Shown here in pieces: positions 50,136 to 58,805 of a stretch of 64,000 nucleotides of DNA (positions are counted from its first letter, which is position 1; the number at the start of each line of letters is the position of its first letter). Both the position numbers and the translations under genes were made by a program. Where the stretch lies: contig NZ_JACGZW010000013.1 of assembly GCF_014145675.1 (NCBI RefSeq), positions 1 to 64,000 of the forward strand. Reading direction: 5' to 3'. This DNA comes from Amycolatopsis dendrobii (GTDB lineage Bacteria; Actinomycetota; Actinomycetes; Mycobacteriales; Pseudonocardiaceae). The notes below the pieces were generated by a model. That model was not told the origin of the DNA. It saw only the letters and a program-made list of their open reading frames with translations, and did no database searches.

Positions 50136-51857
50136 GTGAAGAAAAGCACCACCGCGGCGGGAGTCCTGGCGCTCGCCGCCGGACTGACGCTGACCGCGTG
50201 CGGCGGCCCGAAACCCGCCGCGGGCGCGGGCAACGGGCAGCAGGACGTGACCAAACGCGCCGCGGTCAAGGTGGCCGAGGGGTCGACGGCGAAGGGCGGC
50301 GACGTCCACGTCCTGATGTCGTCGGATTTCCAGACCCTCGACCCGGGCAACAGCAACTACGTCCAGACCGCCAACGTCGGCCAGCTGTACTACCGCACGC
50401 TGACCATGGCGAAGGAGACCTCCGGCACACCGCCGACGATCGTGCCCGACCTGGCGACCGACCTCGGCAAGGCGTCGGCGGACGGTCTCACCTGGACCTA
50501 CACCCTCCGCCAGGGCCTCAAGTACGAGGACGGCACGCCGATCACCGCGCAGGACGTCAAGTACGGCGTCGAGCGCACCTACGCACGCGACGTCTACACC
50601 CAGGCCCCGCAGGAACTCGACTCCGCGCTGACCGACGACGGCTACCAAGGCCCGTACAAGGGCGGCGACTTCAAGGCGATCGACACCCCGGACGACCACA
50701 CAGTCGTCTTCCATCTGAAGCAGCCGTTCGCCGAGTTCCCCGCGCTGGTGTCGCGGTCGAACACCGCGCCGGTGCCGCGGGCGAAGGACACCAAGCTCGA
50801 CTACACCAACCACCCGGTGTCGAGCGGTCCGTACAAGATCGCGTCCTACGACCGCGGCCGCGGCCTGAAGCTGGTCCGCAACCCGAACTGGGACCCGGCG
50901 ACCGACCCGAACCGCCCGGCGCTGCCCGACACCTTCACGTTCACGCTGTCGACCGCGCAGGCGACGATCAGCCAGCAGTTGCTTTCCGACGCGGACCCGA
51001 CGGCGCTCACGCTGGACACCCAGGGCGCGCTGCAGCCGTCGGACATCGCGAAACTGTCCGCCTCGGACATCTCCAAGCGCACCGCCGCCGGTCTGCTCGG
51101 CTGCACCGACGTGCTGAACTTCAACACGACGACGATCACCGACCCGGACGTCCGCAAGGCGTTCGCGCTGGCGCTGGACCGCAACGCGATCCTGCTCCAG
51201 TACGGCGGCGAGCGGTTCGGCAACATCCCGCAGTCGTATATCAACGACGCGCAGAAAGGATATGTCGAACAGCACACCGCACTGGACCCGAAGGGGCAGT
51301 CGAAGCTCGGCGAGGCCAAGAAGCTGTTGCAGGGCAAGAACTATCCCAAGTCGCTGGTGTACGGGTACGCCGAGGCGTCGGCTAAGTACAAGGGGGTCGG
51401 CACCGTCCTGCAGCAGAACCTGAAGGCGCTGGGCGTCGACGTGCAGCTGCGCCCGATCCCGACCGCGAACTACTACACCGTCCTCGCCGGCGACCAGATG
51501 CCGGACATCGCGCGGTCCGGCTGGTGCGGCGGCGCGGACAGCGCGTCGGTGCGCTTCACGGTCGACCCGAACGTCGGCCCGAGCCTCGACGGCAAGACCT
51601 ACGGCTTCTCCAACATCCCGCGGTACTACGACGCCAAGCTGTCGGGCGAGCTGTACCGGCTGCGCGGGCAGAACGGGTCCGCCGACGAGCTCGGCCGCAA
51701 GTGGGCGACCGCGATGGATCAGATCATGCAGCAGTACCCGCTCGTGCCGCTGGTGCGCAACTACACCTACAGCGTGGTCGGTTCGAAGGTGCGCAACGCG
51801 CAGGTCGGCTACTTCTTCGGGTCGATCGATCTGTCGGCCGTCGGCATCGGGCAGTAG
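50136..51857 (+). CDS. ABC importer substrate-binding lipoprotein (family 5)
   Basis: The protein has 573 residues. The lipobox LTACGG (Cys22) anchors it to the membrane. Family 5 hallmarks include VHVLMSSDFQTLDPGNSNYV, LATDLGKASADGLTWTYTLR, QGLKYEDGTPITAQDVKYGV, HPVSSGPYKIASYDRG and DVRKAFALALDRNAIL. These proteins bind peptides, but also opines, nickel and other small solutes. With amidohydrolases sharing its operator the ligand may be a cyclic or modified amide. AAGGAGTGTTCC precedes the GTG start. Confidence 0.93.
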   Translation: MKKSTTAAGVLALAAGLTLTACGGPKPAAGAGNGQQDVTKRAAVKVAEGSTAKGGDVHVLMSSDFQTLDPGNSNYVQTANVGQLYYRTLTMAKETSGTPPTIVPDLATDLGKASADGLTWTYTLRQGLKYEDGTPITAQDVKYGVERTYARDVYTQAPQELDSALTDDGYQGPYKGGDFKAIDTPDDHTVVFHLKQPFAEFPALVSRSNTAPVPRAKDTKLDYTNHPVSSGPYKIASYDRGRGLKLVRNPNWDPATDPNRPALPDTFTFTLSTAQATISQQLLSDADPTALTLDTQGALQPSDIAKLSASDISKRTAAGLLGCTDVLNFNTTTITDPDVRKAFALALDRNAILLQYGGERFGNIPQSYINDAQKGYVEQHTALDPKGQSKLGEAKKLLQGKNYPKSLVYGYAEASAKYKGVGTVLQQNLKALGVDVQLRPIPTANYYTVLAGDQMPDIARSGWCGGADSASVRFTVDPNVGPSLDGKTYGFSNIPRYYDAKLSGELYRLRGQNGSADELGRKWATAMDQIMQQYPLVPLVRNYTYSVVGSKVRNAQVGYFFGSIDLSAVGIGQ

Positions 51858-51861
51858 CACC

Positions 51862-51885
51862 CCAGCGAGTACTCCAGCGAGCACT
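51862..51885. repeat. Tandem 12-bp repeat
   Basis: CCAGCGAGTACT at 51862-51873 is followed directly by CCAGCGAGCACT at 51874-51885 in the 60-bp gap between binding-protein and permease genes. It may be a slippage product; no function is evident. Confidence 0.5.
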
Positions 51886-51917
51886 CGAGCGACGAGAGAG
51901 GATTCCCCGGCGATGCG

Positions 51918-52946
51918 GTGTCCACAGTGGACCAGGCGGGTGCGGACGTGATCGGATTCCTGGCGCGGCGCGTGGCCGCGATGATCGTGCTGCTGGTCGT
52001 GATCAGCTTCGTCACGTTCGCGCTGTTCCAGATCGGCCCGGCCGACCCGGCCGCCGCCGCGTGCGGGCAGGAGTGCACGCCGGAGCGGATCGACCAGGCG
52101 CGGATCGCGCTGGGCATGGACAAGCCGTTCTTCGTGCAGTACCTGGACTACCTGTCCGGCTTCGTGCACAGCCGCACGATCGGCGCGCCCGGCGCGTTGA
52201 CGGTGTGCGCGTGGCCGTGTCTCGGCAAGTCGTTCCAGACCAACGAAGCGGTGACGGACGTGCTCGCCCGGGCGCTGCCGTACACGGTGTCGATCGCGGT
52301 CGGTGCGGTTCTGCTGTGGACGGTCGCCGGGGTGTCGCTGGGTCTTCTCGCGGCGCTGCGCAAGGGGCGGGCGACCGACAAGCTCATTGTCGGCGCCGCC
52401 TCGGGCGGGGTGTCGCTGCCGATCCCGGTGACCGGTTTGCTGCTGCTGCTCGTGTTCGTGAGCACGCTGCACCTGCTTCCGTTCACCAGCAACGAGATCT
52501 CGTCGCCGTTCGGCCCGGCCGGACCGCTCGGCTGGTTCGGCAACTACCTGCTGCCGTGGGTGGCGCTGGCGCTGCTGTTCAGCGCGCAGTACATCCGGAT
52601 CACCCGGACCACGATGCTGGAGACCTTCGGCGAGGACTTCATGCGCACGGCGAGGGCGATGGGACTGCCGCGCCGGCGCGTCGTGTTCAAGCACGGCGTG
52701 CGGGCGGGCATCACCCCGATCGTCACCATGCTCGGCCTCGACATCGGCAGCCTCCTGGGCGGCGCGGTGCTGACCGAGCAGATCTTCTCCGTGCCGGGCG
52801 TCGGGTTCACCGCGGTGCACGCGGCGCAGTCCGGCGATCTGCCGGTGACGATGGCCATCACCATGATGGCCGCGTTCTTCATCATCGTGGCCAACGTGGT
52901 CGTCGACCTGTGCTACGCGGTGATCGACCCCCGAGTGAGAGTCTGA
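51918..52946 (+). CDS. Oligopeptide-type ABC permease (DppB-like)
   Basis: The protein has 342 residues from GTG 51918; a second in-frame GTG lies at 51927. Typical features are GFLARRVAAMIVLLVVISFV at the first membrane helix, the long periplasmic loop, and the EAA-type loop DFMRTARAMGLPRRRVVFKH. The loop holds four Cys (AAAACGQECTPER and TVCAWPCLGKS), unusual for the family and possibly disulfide-bonded outside. It pairs with the C-type permease. Confidence 0.9.
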   Translation: MSTVDQAGADVIGFLARRVAAMIVLLVVISFVTFALFQIGPADPAAAACGQECTPERIDQARIALGMDKPFFVQYLDYLSGFVHSRTIGAPGALTVCAWPCLGKSFQTNEAVTDVLARALPYTVSIAVGAVLLWTVAGVSLGLLAALRKGRATDKLIVGAASGGVSLPIPVTGLLLLLVFVSTLHLLPFTSNEISSPFGPAGPLGWFGNYLLPWVALALLFSAQYIRITRTTMLETFGEDFMRTARAMGLPRRRVVFKHGVRAGITPIVTMLGLDIGSLLGGAVLTEQIFSVPGVGFTAVHAAQSGDLPVTMAITMMAAFFIIVANVVVDLCYAVIDPRVRV

Positions 52947-52952
52947 GGGCAC

Positions 52953-53939
52953 GTGTCTGCAACCGAAACGCCGCTGCTGGCGGTCCGCGACCTGCGCGTC
53001 AGCTTCCCGACCGACGACGGCGTCGTGCACGCGGTCAACGGGATGGACCTGACGCTGGGCAAGGGCGAGACGATCGGGCTGGTCGGGGAGTCCGGGTCCG
53101 GCAAAACCGTGACCAGCCAGGCGCTGCTGGGCCTGTTCAAGGGCACGCCCGCGACGGTGACCGGCGAGATCCTGCTCGACGGGACCGATCTGAACACCCT
53201 CGCCGAGCCCGCGATGCTGGCCTGTCGGGGCAAGAAGATCTCGATGATCTTCCAGGACCCGCTGTCGGCGATGCATCCGTTCTACCCCGTCGGCTCGCAG
53301 ATCGCCGAGGTGTACCGGACGCACAACCGCGTGTCGCGCAAGGCGGCCGCCGAGGTGGCCGTCGACATGCTGGGCCGCGTCGGCATCCCCGACCCTCGCC
53401 GGCGCGCGGCCGGATACCCGCACGAGTTCTCCGGCGGGATGCGGCAGCGGGCGATGATCGCGATGGCGCTCGTGTGCGAGCCGGAGCTGCTCGTCGCGGA
53501 CGAACCGACGACGGCGCTGGACGTGACCGTGCAGGCGCAGATCCTCGACCTGATCGGCGAGCTGCAGGCCGAGACGGGCACCGCGGTGATCATGGTGACG
53601 CACGATCTCGGCGTGGTGGCGCAGGTATGTCACCGGGTCGCGGTGATGTACGGCGGGATGTGCATGGAGGTCGCGTCCGTCGACGACCTGTTCGCCGCGC
53701 CCGGCCACCCCTACACGCAGGGCTTGCTCGCGTCGATGCCGTCGCTGGCCGGGGAAACCGGACGGCTGCGGCCGATCCCGGGCTTCCCGCCCGCGCTGCT
53801 CGACCTCCCGCCCGGCTGCCTGTTCGCCGACCGGTGTCCTCAAGCGTCGTCGGTGGCCGACGGCCGGTGCCGGACCGAGGTGCCGTTGCTGTCCGGCTCC
53901 GGGCATCTGTCGCGGTGCCATCTCGGGGAGGCGGCGTGA
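52953..53939 (+). CDS. Oligopeptide-type ABC ATPase (DppD-like)
   Basis: The protein has 328 residues. Walker A GESGSGKT, Q-loop FQDPLSAMHPFYPVG, signature FSGGMRQR, Walker B LLVADEPTTALD and H-loop MVTHDLG are all intact. The C-terminal Cys-rich segment PPGCLFADRCPQASS with later Cys is the iron-sulfur-like or peptide-transporter C-terminal motif of this family. It starts 6 bp after the permease and overlaps the next ATPase by four bases (GTGA). Confidence 0.95.
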   Translation: MSATETPLLAVRDLRVSFPTDDGVVHAVNGMDLTLGKGETIGLVGESGSGKTVTSQALLGLFKGTPATVTGEILLDGTDLNTLAEPAMLACRGKKISMIFQDPLSAMHPFYPVGSQIAEVYRTHNRVSRKAAAEVAVDMLGRVGIPDPRRRAAGYPHEFSGGMRQRAMIAMALVCEPELLVADEPTTALDVTVQAQILDLIGELQAETGTAVIMVTHDLGVVAQVCHRVAVMYGGMCMEVASVDDLFAAPGHPYTQGLLASMPSLAGETGRLRPIPGFPPALLDLPPGCLFADRCPQASSVADGRCRTEVPLLSGSGHLSRCHLGEAA

Positions 53940-54931
53940 CCGAGCTGCTGGAGGTCCGGGACCTCGTGAAGCACTTCCCGGTGCGCGCCGGGCTGTTCCG
54001 TTCGACGGGCGCGCTGAAGGCCGTCGACGGGATCAGCTTCTCGATCGGAGTCGGGCAGACGCTCGGCCTGGTCGGCGAATCCGGCTGCGGCAAGTCCACG
54101 ACCGGCAGGCTGGTGATGCGCCTGCTCGACCCGACCTCCGGGAGCATCCGGCTGGCCGGCGAGGAAATCGGCACCCTGCGCGGCGCCGCGCTGCAGGAAT
54201 ACCGGCGGCGGGTGCAGATCGTCTTCCAAAACCCCGCCTCAGCGCTGAACCCGCGCCAGTCGGTCGGCGCCGCCATCGCCGCGCCGCTGCTCGCACAAGG
54301 CATCGCGCCGCCCGGCGGGGCGAAGGCGCGGGTGCGGGATCTGATGGACCGGGTGGGCCTGCGGCCGGACCACTACAACCGGTTCCCGCACGAGTTCTCC
54401 GGCGGGCAGAAACAGCGCGTCGGCATCGCGCGGGCGCTCGCGCTGGACCCGCAGCTGATCGTGTGCGACGAGCCGGTGTCCGCTTTGGACGTTTCGGTGC
54501 AGGCGCAGGTGATCAACCTGCTGCAGGACATCCAGCAGGAGACCGGGGTGGCGTATCTGTTCATTTCGCACGATCTGTCCGTGGTGCGCCACTTCGCCGA
54601 CCGCGTCGCGGTGATGTACCTGGGGCACATGGCCGAACAGGGCACGACCGCGGACGTCTTCGCCGCTCCCCGGCATCCCTACACCCGGGCGCTGCTCTCG
54701 GCCGTCCCTTCGCCAGGCGCGGACCGCGCTCACCGGATCCGTTTGGCCGGTGATCTGCCGAGCCCTTCGGACCCGCCGAGCGGCTGCGTCTTCCGCACGC
54801 GATGCCCGGTTTACGCGGCACTGGGGGAGTCGCGGCAGCGGTTGTGCCGAGACGAGGCGCCCGCTCCCGCTTCGGGCGCGGCCTGCCACCACGTCGAGGC
54901 GGCGAACGCAGTGCTGGCTTCCGCCGGATGA
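53936..54931 (+). CDS. Oligopeptide-type ABC ATPase (DppF-like)
   Basis: The protein has 331 residues from GTG 53936. Walker A GESGCGKST, Q-loop FQNPASALNPRQSVG, signature FSGGQKQR, Walker B LIVCDEPVSALD and H-loop FISHDLS are intact, with the C-terminal SGCVFRTRCP motif. It forms the second ATPase of the importer. The operon ends here at a strong terminator. Confidence 0.95.
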   Translation: MTELLEVRDLVKHFPVRAGLFRSTGALKAVDGISFSIGVGQTLGLVGESGCGKSTTGRLVMRLLDPTSGSIRLAGEEIGTLRGAALQEYRRRVQIVFQNPASALNPRQSVGAAIAAPLLAQGIAPPGGAKARVRDLMDRVGLRPDHYNRFPHEFSGGQKQRVGIARALALDPQLIVCDEPVSALDVSVQAQVINLLQDIQQETGVAYLFISHDLSVVRHFADRVAVMYLGHMAEQGTTADVFAAPRHPYTRALLSAVPSPGADRAHRIRLAGDLPSPSDPPSGCVFRTRCPVYAALGESRQRLCRDEAPAPASGAACHHVEAANAVLASAG

Positions 54932-54936
54932 GGAAC

Positions 54937-54972
54937 GGTTTCCCCGGCTTTTCCGGCCGGGGAAACCTTTTT
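54937..54972. terminator. Rho-independent terminator of the ABC operon
   Basis: GGTTTCCCCGGC at 54937-54948 pairs exactly with GCCGGGGAAACC at 54956-54967 (7-nt loop), followed by TTTTT. It also serves the convergent small gene at 54976 from the other side. Confidence 0.9.
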
Positions 54973-54975
54973 CGC

Positions 54976-55203
54976 TCAGTTCGTATGCGAGATTTCGATG
55001 TAGTGCTTTCCGTTCATGGGAATGCACTCGGCGCCGTCGACCGTGGGGTCTGGTGGCAGGGCGCGCAGTGCGTGGACACAGTCGTCCGGGGTTTCGTATG
55101 GCCCTTTGTACTCGAGGTGGCTGGCGAACGCGGTGCCGCTCAGCAACAGGGCGCCGCCGGTGGCAGCGAGGCAAACGGCAGCCGTGGCCACGATCTTCCG
55201 CAT
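54976..55203 (-). CDS. Small secreted protein
   Basis: The protein has 75 residues from ATG 55203 (GGAGGGATCGCAC upstream). The signal peptide is MRKIVATAAVCLAATGGALL with cleavage near AFASHLE. The mature peptide is about 45 residues with two Cys (DDCVHAL and AECIPMN) that could form a disulfide. No family was recognised. It converges on the ABC operon terminator. Confidence 0.75.
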   Translation of the reverse strand: MRKIVATAAVCLAATGGALLLSGTAFASHLEYKGPYETPDDCVHALRALPPDPTVDGAECIPMNGKHYIEISHTN

Positions 55204-55334
55204 GTGCGATCCCTCCGGTTCCGGCGGTCGCGCTGACCGCCTCACCACGATCGCTACCCTCGCCGAAGCGCGGCGAACCAGCCCTTGCCTGATCGGCTAA
55301 AAGGATTTGATCGAACGGGCACCGGGCGCAACCC

Positions 55335-55351
55335 CTTGCCGGAACGGCAAG
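55335..55351. promoter_or_regulatory. Small palindrome in a divergent promoter region
   Basis: CTTGCCG at 55335-55341 and CGGCAAG at 55345-55351 flank GAA, 42 bp before the lipoprotein hydrolase start. It is a possible operator. Confidence 0.4.
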
Positions 55352-55392
55352 TTTCCGTGCCCTCGCCGGGCTGGGCTGGCGAAACTGACCGC

Positions 55393-56391
55393 ATGATCAC
55401 CGCATCCCAGCTGGTGCCTCGCTCTGTCGCGGCGCTTGCCCTGACCCTCTTGCTCACGATCGGCAGCGTCGCCTGCTCCGCCCCTCCTGCCGAGCCTTAC
55501 GCCGCCGCCACCCAGAACGATCCCGCGTTCCAGAGCACCTTCCGGCACGAATTCGCCGACGTCGACGGGGTCCGCATGCACTACGTCACCGGCGGCAGCG
55601 GCAGCCCTGTCGTCCTGATCCACGGCTGGCCCCAGACCTGGTACGGCTGGTGGCCGGTCATGCCGGAGCTCGCGAAACACCACACCGTGTACGCGATCGA
55701 CCTTCCCGGCTTGGGCGACAGCACCGGTTCGCCGAGCGGATACGACAAAGCCACCCTGGCGCGGTATGTGCACACGCTGGTTGCTTCGCGGCTCAAGGTG
55801 CGGAACGCCGCCGTCGTCGGACACGATTTCGGTGCTGCGGTGGCATTCCAGTACGCGAGCCAGTTTCCTGGCGACACCGCGCGTCTCGGCTATTTCGATC
55901 TGCCGCTTCCCGGGCCGGCGATCAATGCTGCCGCTTACCGGACGTTGAGCTGGCATATCGCTTTCCACTCCCAGCGCCGCGTTCCCGAGGCGGTGGTCGG
56001 CGACGACGTGCGGGAATACCTCGCGCTGTTCTATCCCCAGGTTTCCTTCGGCGGGACGGCTTTCGGCGGAACTTCGGAGCGATCGCCGTTCTCCGACGCG
56101 GAAGTCAGTGAGTACGCCCGGACCTATAGCCGTCCCGCGGTGCTGTCCGGCGGTTTTGAGCTTTATCGGACGCTGGACAAGGATGTCCGCGACACGGCGG
56201 CGGCCGCGCCGGTGAAAGTGCCGACGTTGCTGCTGACCGCCCAGGGGCAACTCGACGCCATCCGGGGCACGGTGGCTCCGCGGATGACTGACATCGTCCA
56301 GGCGGCGGATGTGCCGCACGCCGGGCATTGGCTGGTGGAGGAGAACCCGCAGTTCGTGGCGGGGGAGCTGGAGCGATTCCTGAACGGCTGA
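55393..56391 (+). CDS. Lipoprotein alpha/beta hydrolase, epoxide-hydrolase-like
   Basis: The protein has 332 residues from ATG 55393. The signal ends at SVACSAP, with Cys28 as lipidation site. The core has the epoxide hydrolase/haloalkane dehalogenase pattern: HGWPQTWYGWW (oxyanion HGxP), nucleophile Asp145 in VGHDFGAAV, and the catalytic His in HAGHWLVEENP. An Asp rather than Ser nucleophile points to epoxides or haloacids rather than esters. Surface location is unusual for this group. It appears monocistronic. Confidence 0.87.
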   Translation: MITASQLVPRSVAALALTLLLTIGSVACSAPPAEPYAAATQNDPAFQSTFRHEFADVDGVRMHYVTGGSGSPVVLIHGWPQTWYGWWPVMPELAKHHTVYAIDLPGLGDSTGSPSGYDKATLARYVHTLVASRLKVRNAAVVGHDFGAAVAFQYASQFPGDTARLGYFDLPLPGPAINAAAYRTLSWHIAFHSQRRVPEAVVGDDVREYLALFYPQVSFGGTAFGGTSERSPFSDAEVSEYARTYSRPAVLSGGFELYRTLDKDVRDTAAAAPVKVPTLLLTAQGQLDAIRGTVAPRMTDIVQAADVPHAGHWLVEENPQFVAGELERFLNG

Positions 56392-56398
56392 CCGGCGG

Positions 56399-56412
56399 CG
56401 GTCGATCGACCG
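56399..56412. promoter_or_regulatory. 14-bp palindrome CGGTCGATCGACCG
   Basis: A perfect palindrome 8 bp past the hydrolase stop. A second inverted repeat, TGTCT-N5-AGACA, follows at 56422-56436. Either could serve as a weak terminator or as an operator for the next gene. Confidence 0.4.
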
Positions 56413-56513
56413 GACGGCCTATGTCTAAAGCAGACACTGGCCACTCCCGGGCCGAACCAGGCCGGGTGGCCGAACCGGACAGATCGCCGTTCGACTCTGC
56501 AAGGAGGATTGGC

Positions 56514-57100
56514 GTGAAAGATTGTCTCGACGGGTGGGCATGGTGCTGGCGGCTCTCGCCCTCGGCTTGTTCGGCCTGACGCCGTCGGCCAGTGCGACCA
56601 CCGGCGACCTCGGCGGCATGATGCTCGCCGAGTACTGCCAGGCGATGCACTTCGACGGTGCGGTGGACTCCCGCAACGGGCAGTCCAATCCCTGGTTCTG
56701 CTACCGGAACAATCCCCGGACCTTGGTTCCGCTCGACCTGTTCGGCGCCTGCCATTGGCAGTTCTTCGACTTGGCCGGCGCCGGGTTCAAGGTCACCTGC
56801 CTTGGCCCCGGCGGCCGCTGCTGGGCCCTCAACGCGACCGACTAGTCCTCGCCGAGCGATCTGAGCGCGCTCCCGGGTTACTGCCGGTCCCTCGGCTACC
56901 GGGACGTCCACCTGGCGTACCGCAACGTCGCCGGGTGGCGCTGCGTCGGCTACGACAACGTCGTGCATCCGCTCGACCTGCACGCTGCGTGCCGCTGGGC
57001 GAACTCGGGCCTGGTGGCGCGGGGATACAGCCTCGTGTCGTACTTCAACCACTACGGCGACACCTTCAAGATCCGGTGCCTGTCCATGAAACACACCTAG
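56514..57100 (+). pseudogene. Two-domain secreted protein interrupted by an amber codon
   Basis: From TTG 56522 or ATG 56540 a signal peptide (MVLAALALGLFGLTPSASA) leads into a Cys-rich domain (YCQAMHFDG, NPWFCYRNN, PLDLFGACHWQF, VTCLGP) that ends at TAG 56843-56845. The same frame then continues without any other stop to 57100 and encodes a second copy of the domain (YCRSLGYRDV, GWRCVGYDN, PLDLHAACRWA, IRCLSM). The perfect AAGGAGG site at 56501 fits GTG 56514, which is one base out of frame. So there may be two lesions, an N-terminal frameshift and an internal stop. Amber readthrough or a real one-domain product remain possible. Confidence 0.7.
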
Positions 57101-57161
57101 CCGGGTGCTGAGCGCGCATTCCCGGGCCGTCGGAAACGGCCCGGGGATGCGCTGTTCACAG

Positions 57162-58505
57162 TCAGGCTCCGGAGACCGCGACCACGCCGGTCATCGTGCC
57201 CAGGTAGGCGTGGTCGCCGGACAACGTGGGAGAGGCGAAATGCGGAAGAGCGCCGACGTCCAGCTGAGCCAGCACTGTCCCGTCAGCCGGTGACAGCGCG
57301 TACAGCACGCCATCGTTCCAGTCCACCACCCACACCGCGCCGCCGCCGATGGTCGGCGAGCCGTTCGCTGTCCCGTCGGCATGCCAAGCCACGGTAGGCG
57401 TTCCGTCCGCGGCGATGCGGACCGCGCGCGGGCCGTCGTTGCACGGCAGGTACGCGGTGTCGCCCTTGGTCGAGCTGCCGCCGAACGACTGGCAGATCTC
57501 CGCCTTGGCCTGCTGCCCGCCGATTCCGCCGAGATTGTCGTGGTGCAGCACGTATCCGGTGCCCCGTTTGCCGACCGCGATGACGTGGTCGCCGAGCAGG
57601 GTCGGGCTGGACGAACCGAGATCGAGGTCTTGCGCGTTGTCGTCGGCCCACGTGTCCGGGGCGAACAGATCCACCCGTTGCAGCGTGGGCGACAGGGCCA
57701 GCACGGAATCGCTGTCGTCGTAGCCCGTGGTGGACTCGCCGTTGCCGACCGCGTAGAGCAGCCGCTGCCCGTCGACGACACCGCCGCCTGGCGCCCAGAT
57801 CCCGGCTTCCCTGGTGGTCGGCACGCTGTAACTGAGCGGGTCGGACCCCGCGGTGGTCGCCGACACCACCGAACCGATGTAGTTCGCGCAGTCCCCGGCC
57901 AGCCCGCCGTACGCCACGTAAACCCGGTCTCCGAACACGGTCAGCGCCGCTCGCTGCTGGTGCGCCAGCCGGTCGCCTTTAGGCGGTTCCAGCTCCGTGC
58001 GCACTTCCACCGCGCCGGTATTGACATTGACCCCGACCAGCACGTGCTGCCCGCCGGTGAGCTCGGCCAGCGCGAAAACCCGTGACGTGGCCTGGTCGTA
58101 GGCCATGGTGCCGGTGATGCCGAGCGGGTCGATGTTCCCGCACGGCAGCTCCGCTCTTCTCGCCGGCTCGCCGATGTGCGCCGACCAGCGGACCGCGCCG
58201 GTTGCCGGGTCCAGCGCGTAGACGGTGTCGTTCTCCGTGGCAGCCAGGACCTGACCGCCGACCACCAGCGGCTGGCCGTAAACGGCACCGTCCAAAGTGG
58301 CCTGCCAGGCCGTGCCGAGGGTGCCCAGCGGAGCGAGGTCGGCCGCTTCGCCGGTGCGCGCGTTGTCGTGGTGATAGGTCGGCCAATCGCCCGAAGCGAG
58401 CTGCTGCCGGGAATGACCGTCGGCCGCCGAGGCCGGTGCCGGCGGACCGGCGCCGAGGACGACGACCGCGATCGCGAACACGGTGCGGAGGCAATTCCTG
58501 TTCAT
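57162..58505 (-). CDS. Secreted PQQ-type beta-propeller protein
   Basis: The protein has 447 residues. Signal peptide MNRNCLRTVFAIAVVVLGAG with cleavage near ASA-ADGH. The mature part consists of propeller blades of the PQQ/quinoprotein repeat type: GQVLAATENDTVYALDPATG, VLVGVNVNTGAVEV, GDRVYVAYGG, GDHVIAVGKRGTGYVLHHD and GAVWVVDWNDGVLYALSPAD. There is no sign of a full PQQ-dependent dehydrogenase active site. It may be a scaffold or binding protein at the cell surface. It is the first gene of its transcript; the next upstream DNA is 300 bp without a gene. Confidence 0.82.
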   Translation of the reverse strand: MNRNCLRTVFAIAVVVLGAGPPAPASAADGHSRQQLASGDWPTYHHDNARTGEAADLAPLGTLGTAWQATLDGAVYGQPLVVGGQVLAATENDTVYALDPATGAVRWSAHIGEPARRAELPCGNIDPLGITGTMAYDQATSRVFALAELTGGQHVLVGVNVNTGAVEVRTELEPPKGDRLAHQQRAALTVFGDRVYVAYGGLAGDCANYIGSVVSATTAGSDPLSYSVPTTREAGIWAPGGGVVDGQRLLYAVGNGESTTGYDDSDSVLALSPTLQRVDLFAPDTWADDNAQDLDLGSSSPTLLGDHVIAVGKRGTGYVLHHDNLGGIGGQQAKAEICQSFGGSSTKGDTAYLPCNDGPRAVRIAADGTPTVAWHADGTANGSPTIGGGAVWVVDWNDGVLYALSPADGTVLAQLDVGALPHFASPTLSGDHAYLGTMTGVVAVSGA

Positions 58506-58805
58506 GAGGTATCACTCCTGGTCGCTGATTAGCGACTCCCCGTATCGCAGTATCCAGCCGCGCTCCGGGTCGCGATACCTCCGAACGGCAGAACACGCGG
58601 TCGCAGCCGTCTTGTTCCGGGGCGTGGTTGCCTTGTGTGGCACCGTCTCGCATTCGGTTGTCTTAGCCCCTGCCGATCGCGACGATGTGCCGCGGATTCC
58701 GGAAAGCGTCCGCAGCGGGACGGGTTTTCCTGATCCAGCGCCATCGGACGGTTACGATGTCGCGCGCATGATCGGCAAGGACGCGGCCGCTGCGATGCCG
58801 CCGAC
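58506..58805. other. Intergenic region, no gene seen
   Basis: About 300 bp between two leftward genes. It should contain the promoter of the propeller gene. No repeat or supportable gene was found. Confidence 0.4.

Noticed and set aside
51862..51885. Start of a CRISPR-like array
   Set aside because: Only two imperfect 12-bp tandem units without spacers.
48957..53921. Leftward open frame of about 1650 codons opposite the ABC importer
   Set aside because: It is antisense to four solid ABC genes, very His/Arg/Asp-rich, without start site or domain; GC-rich shadow.
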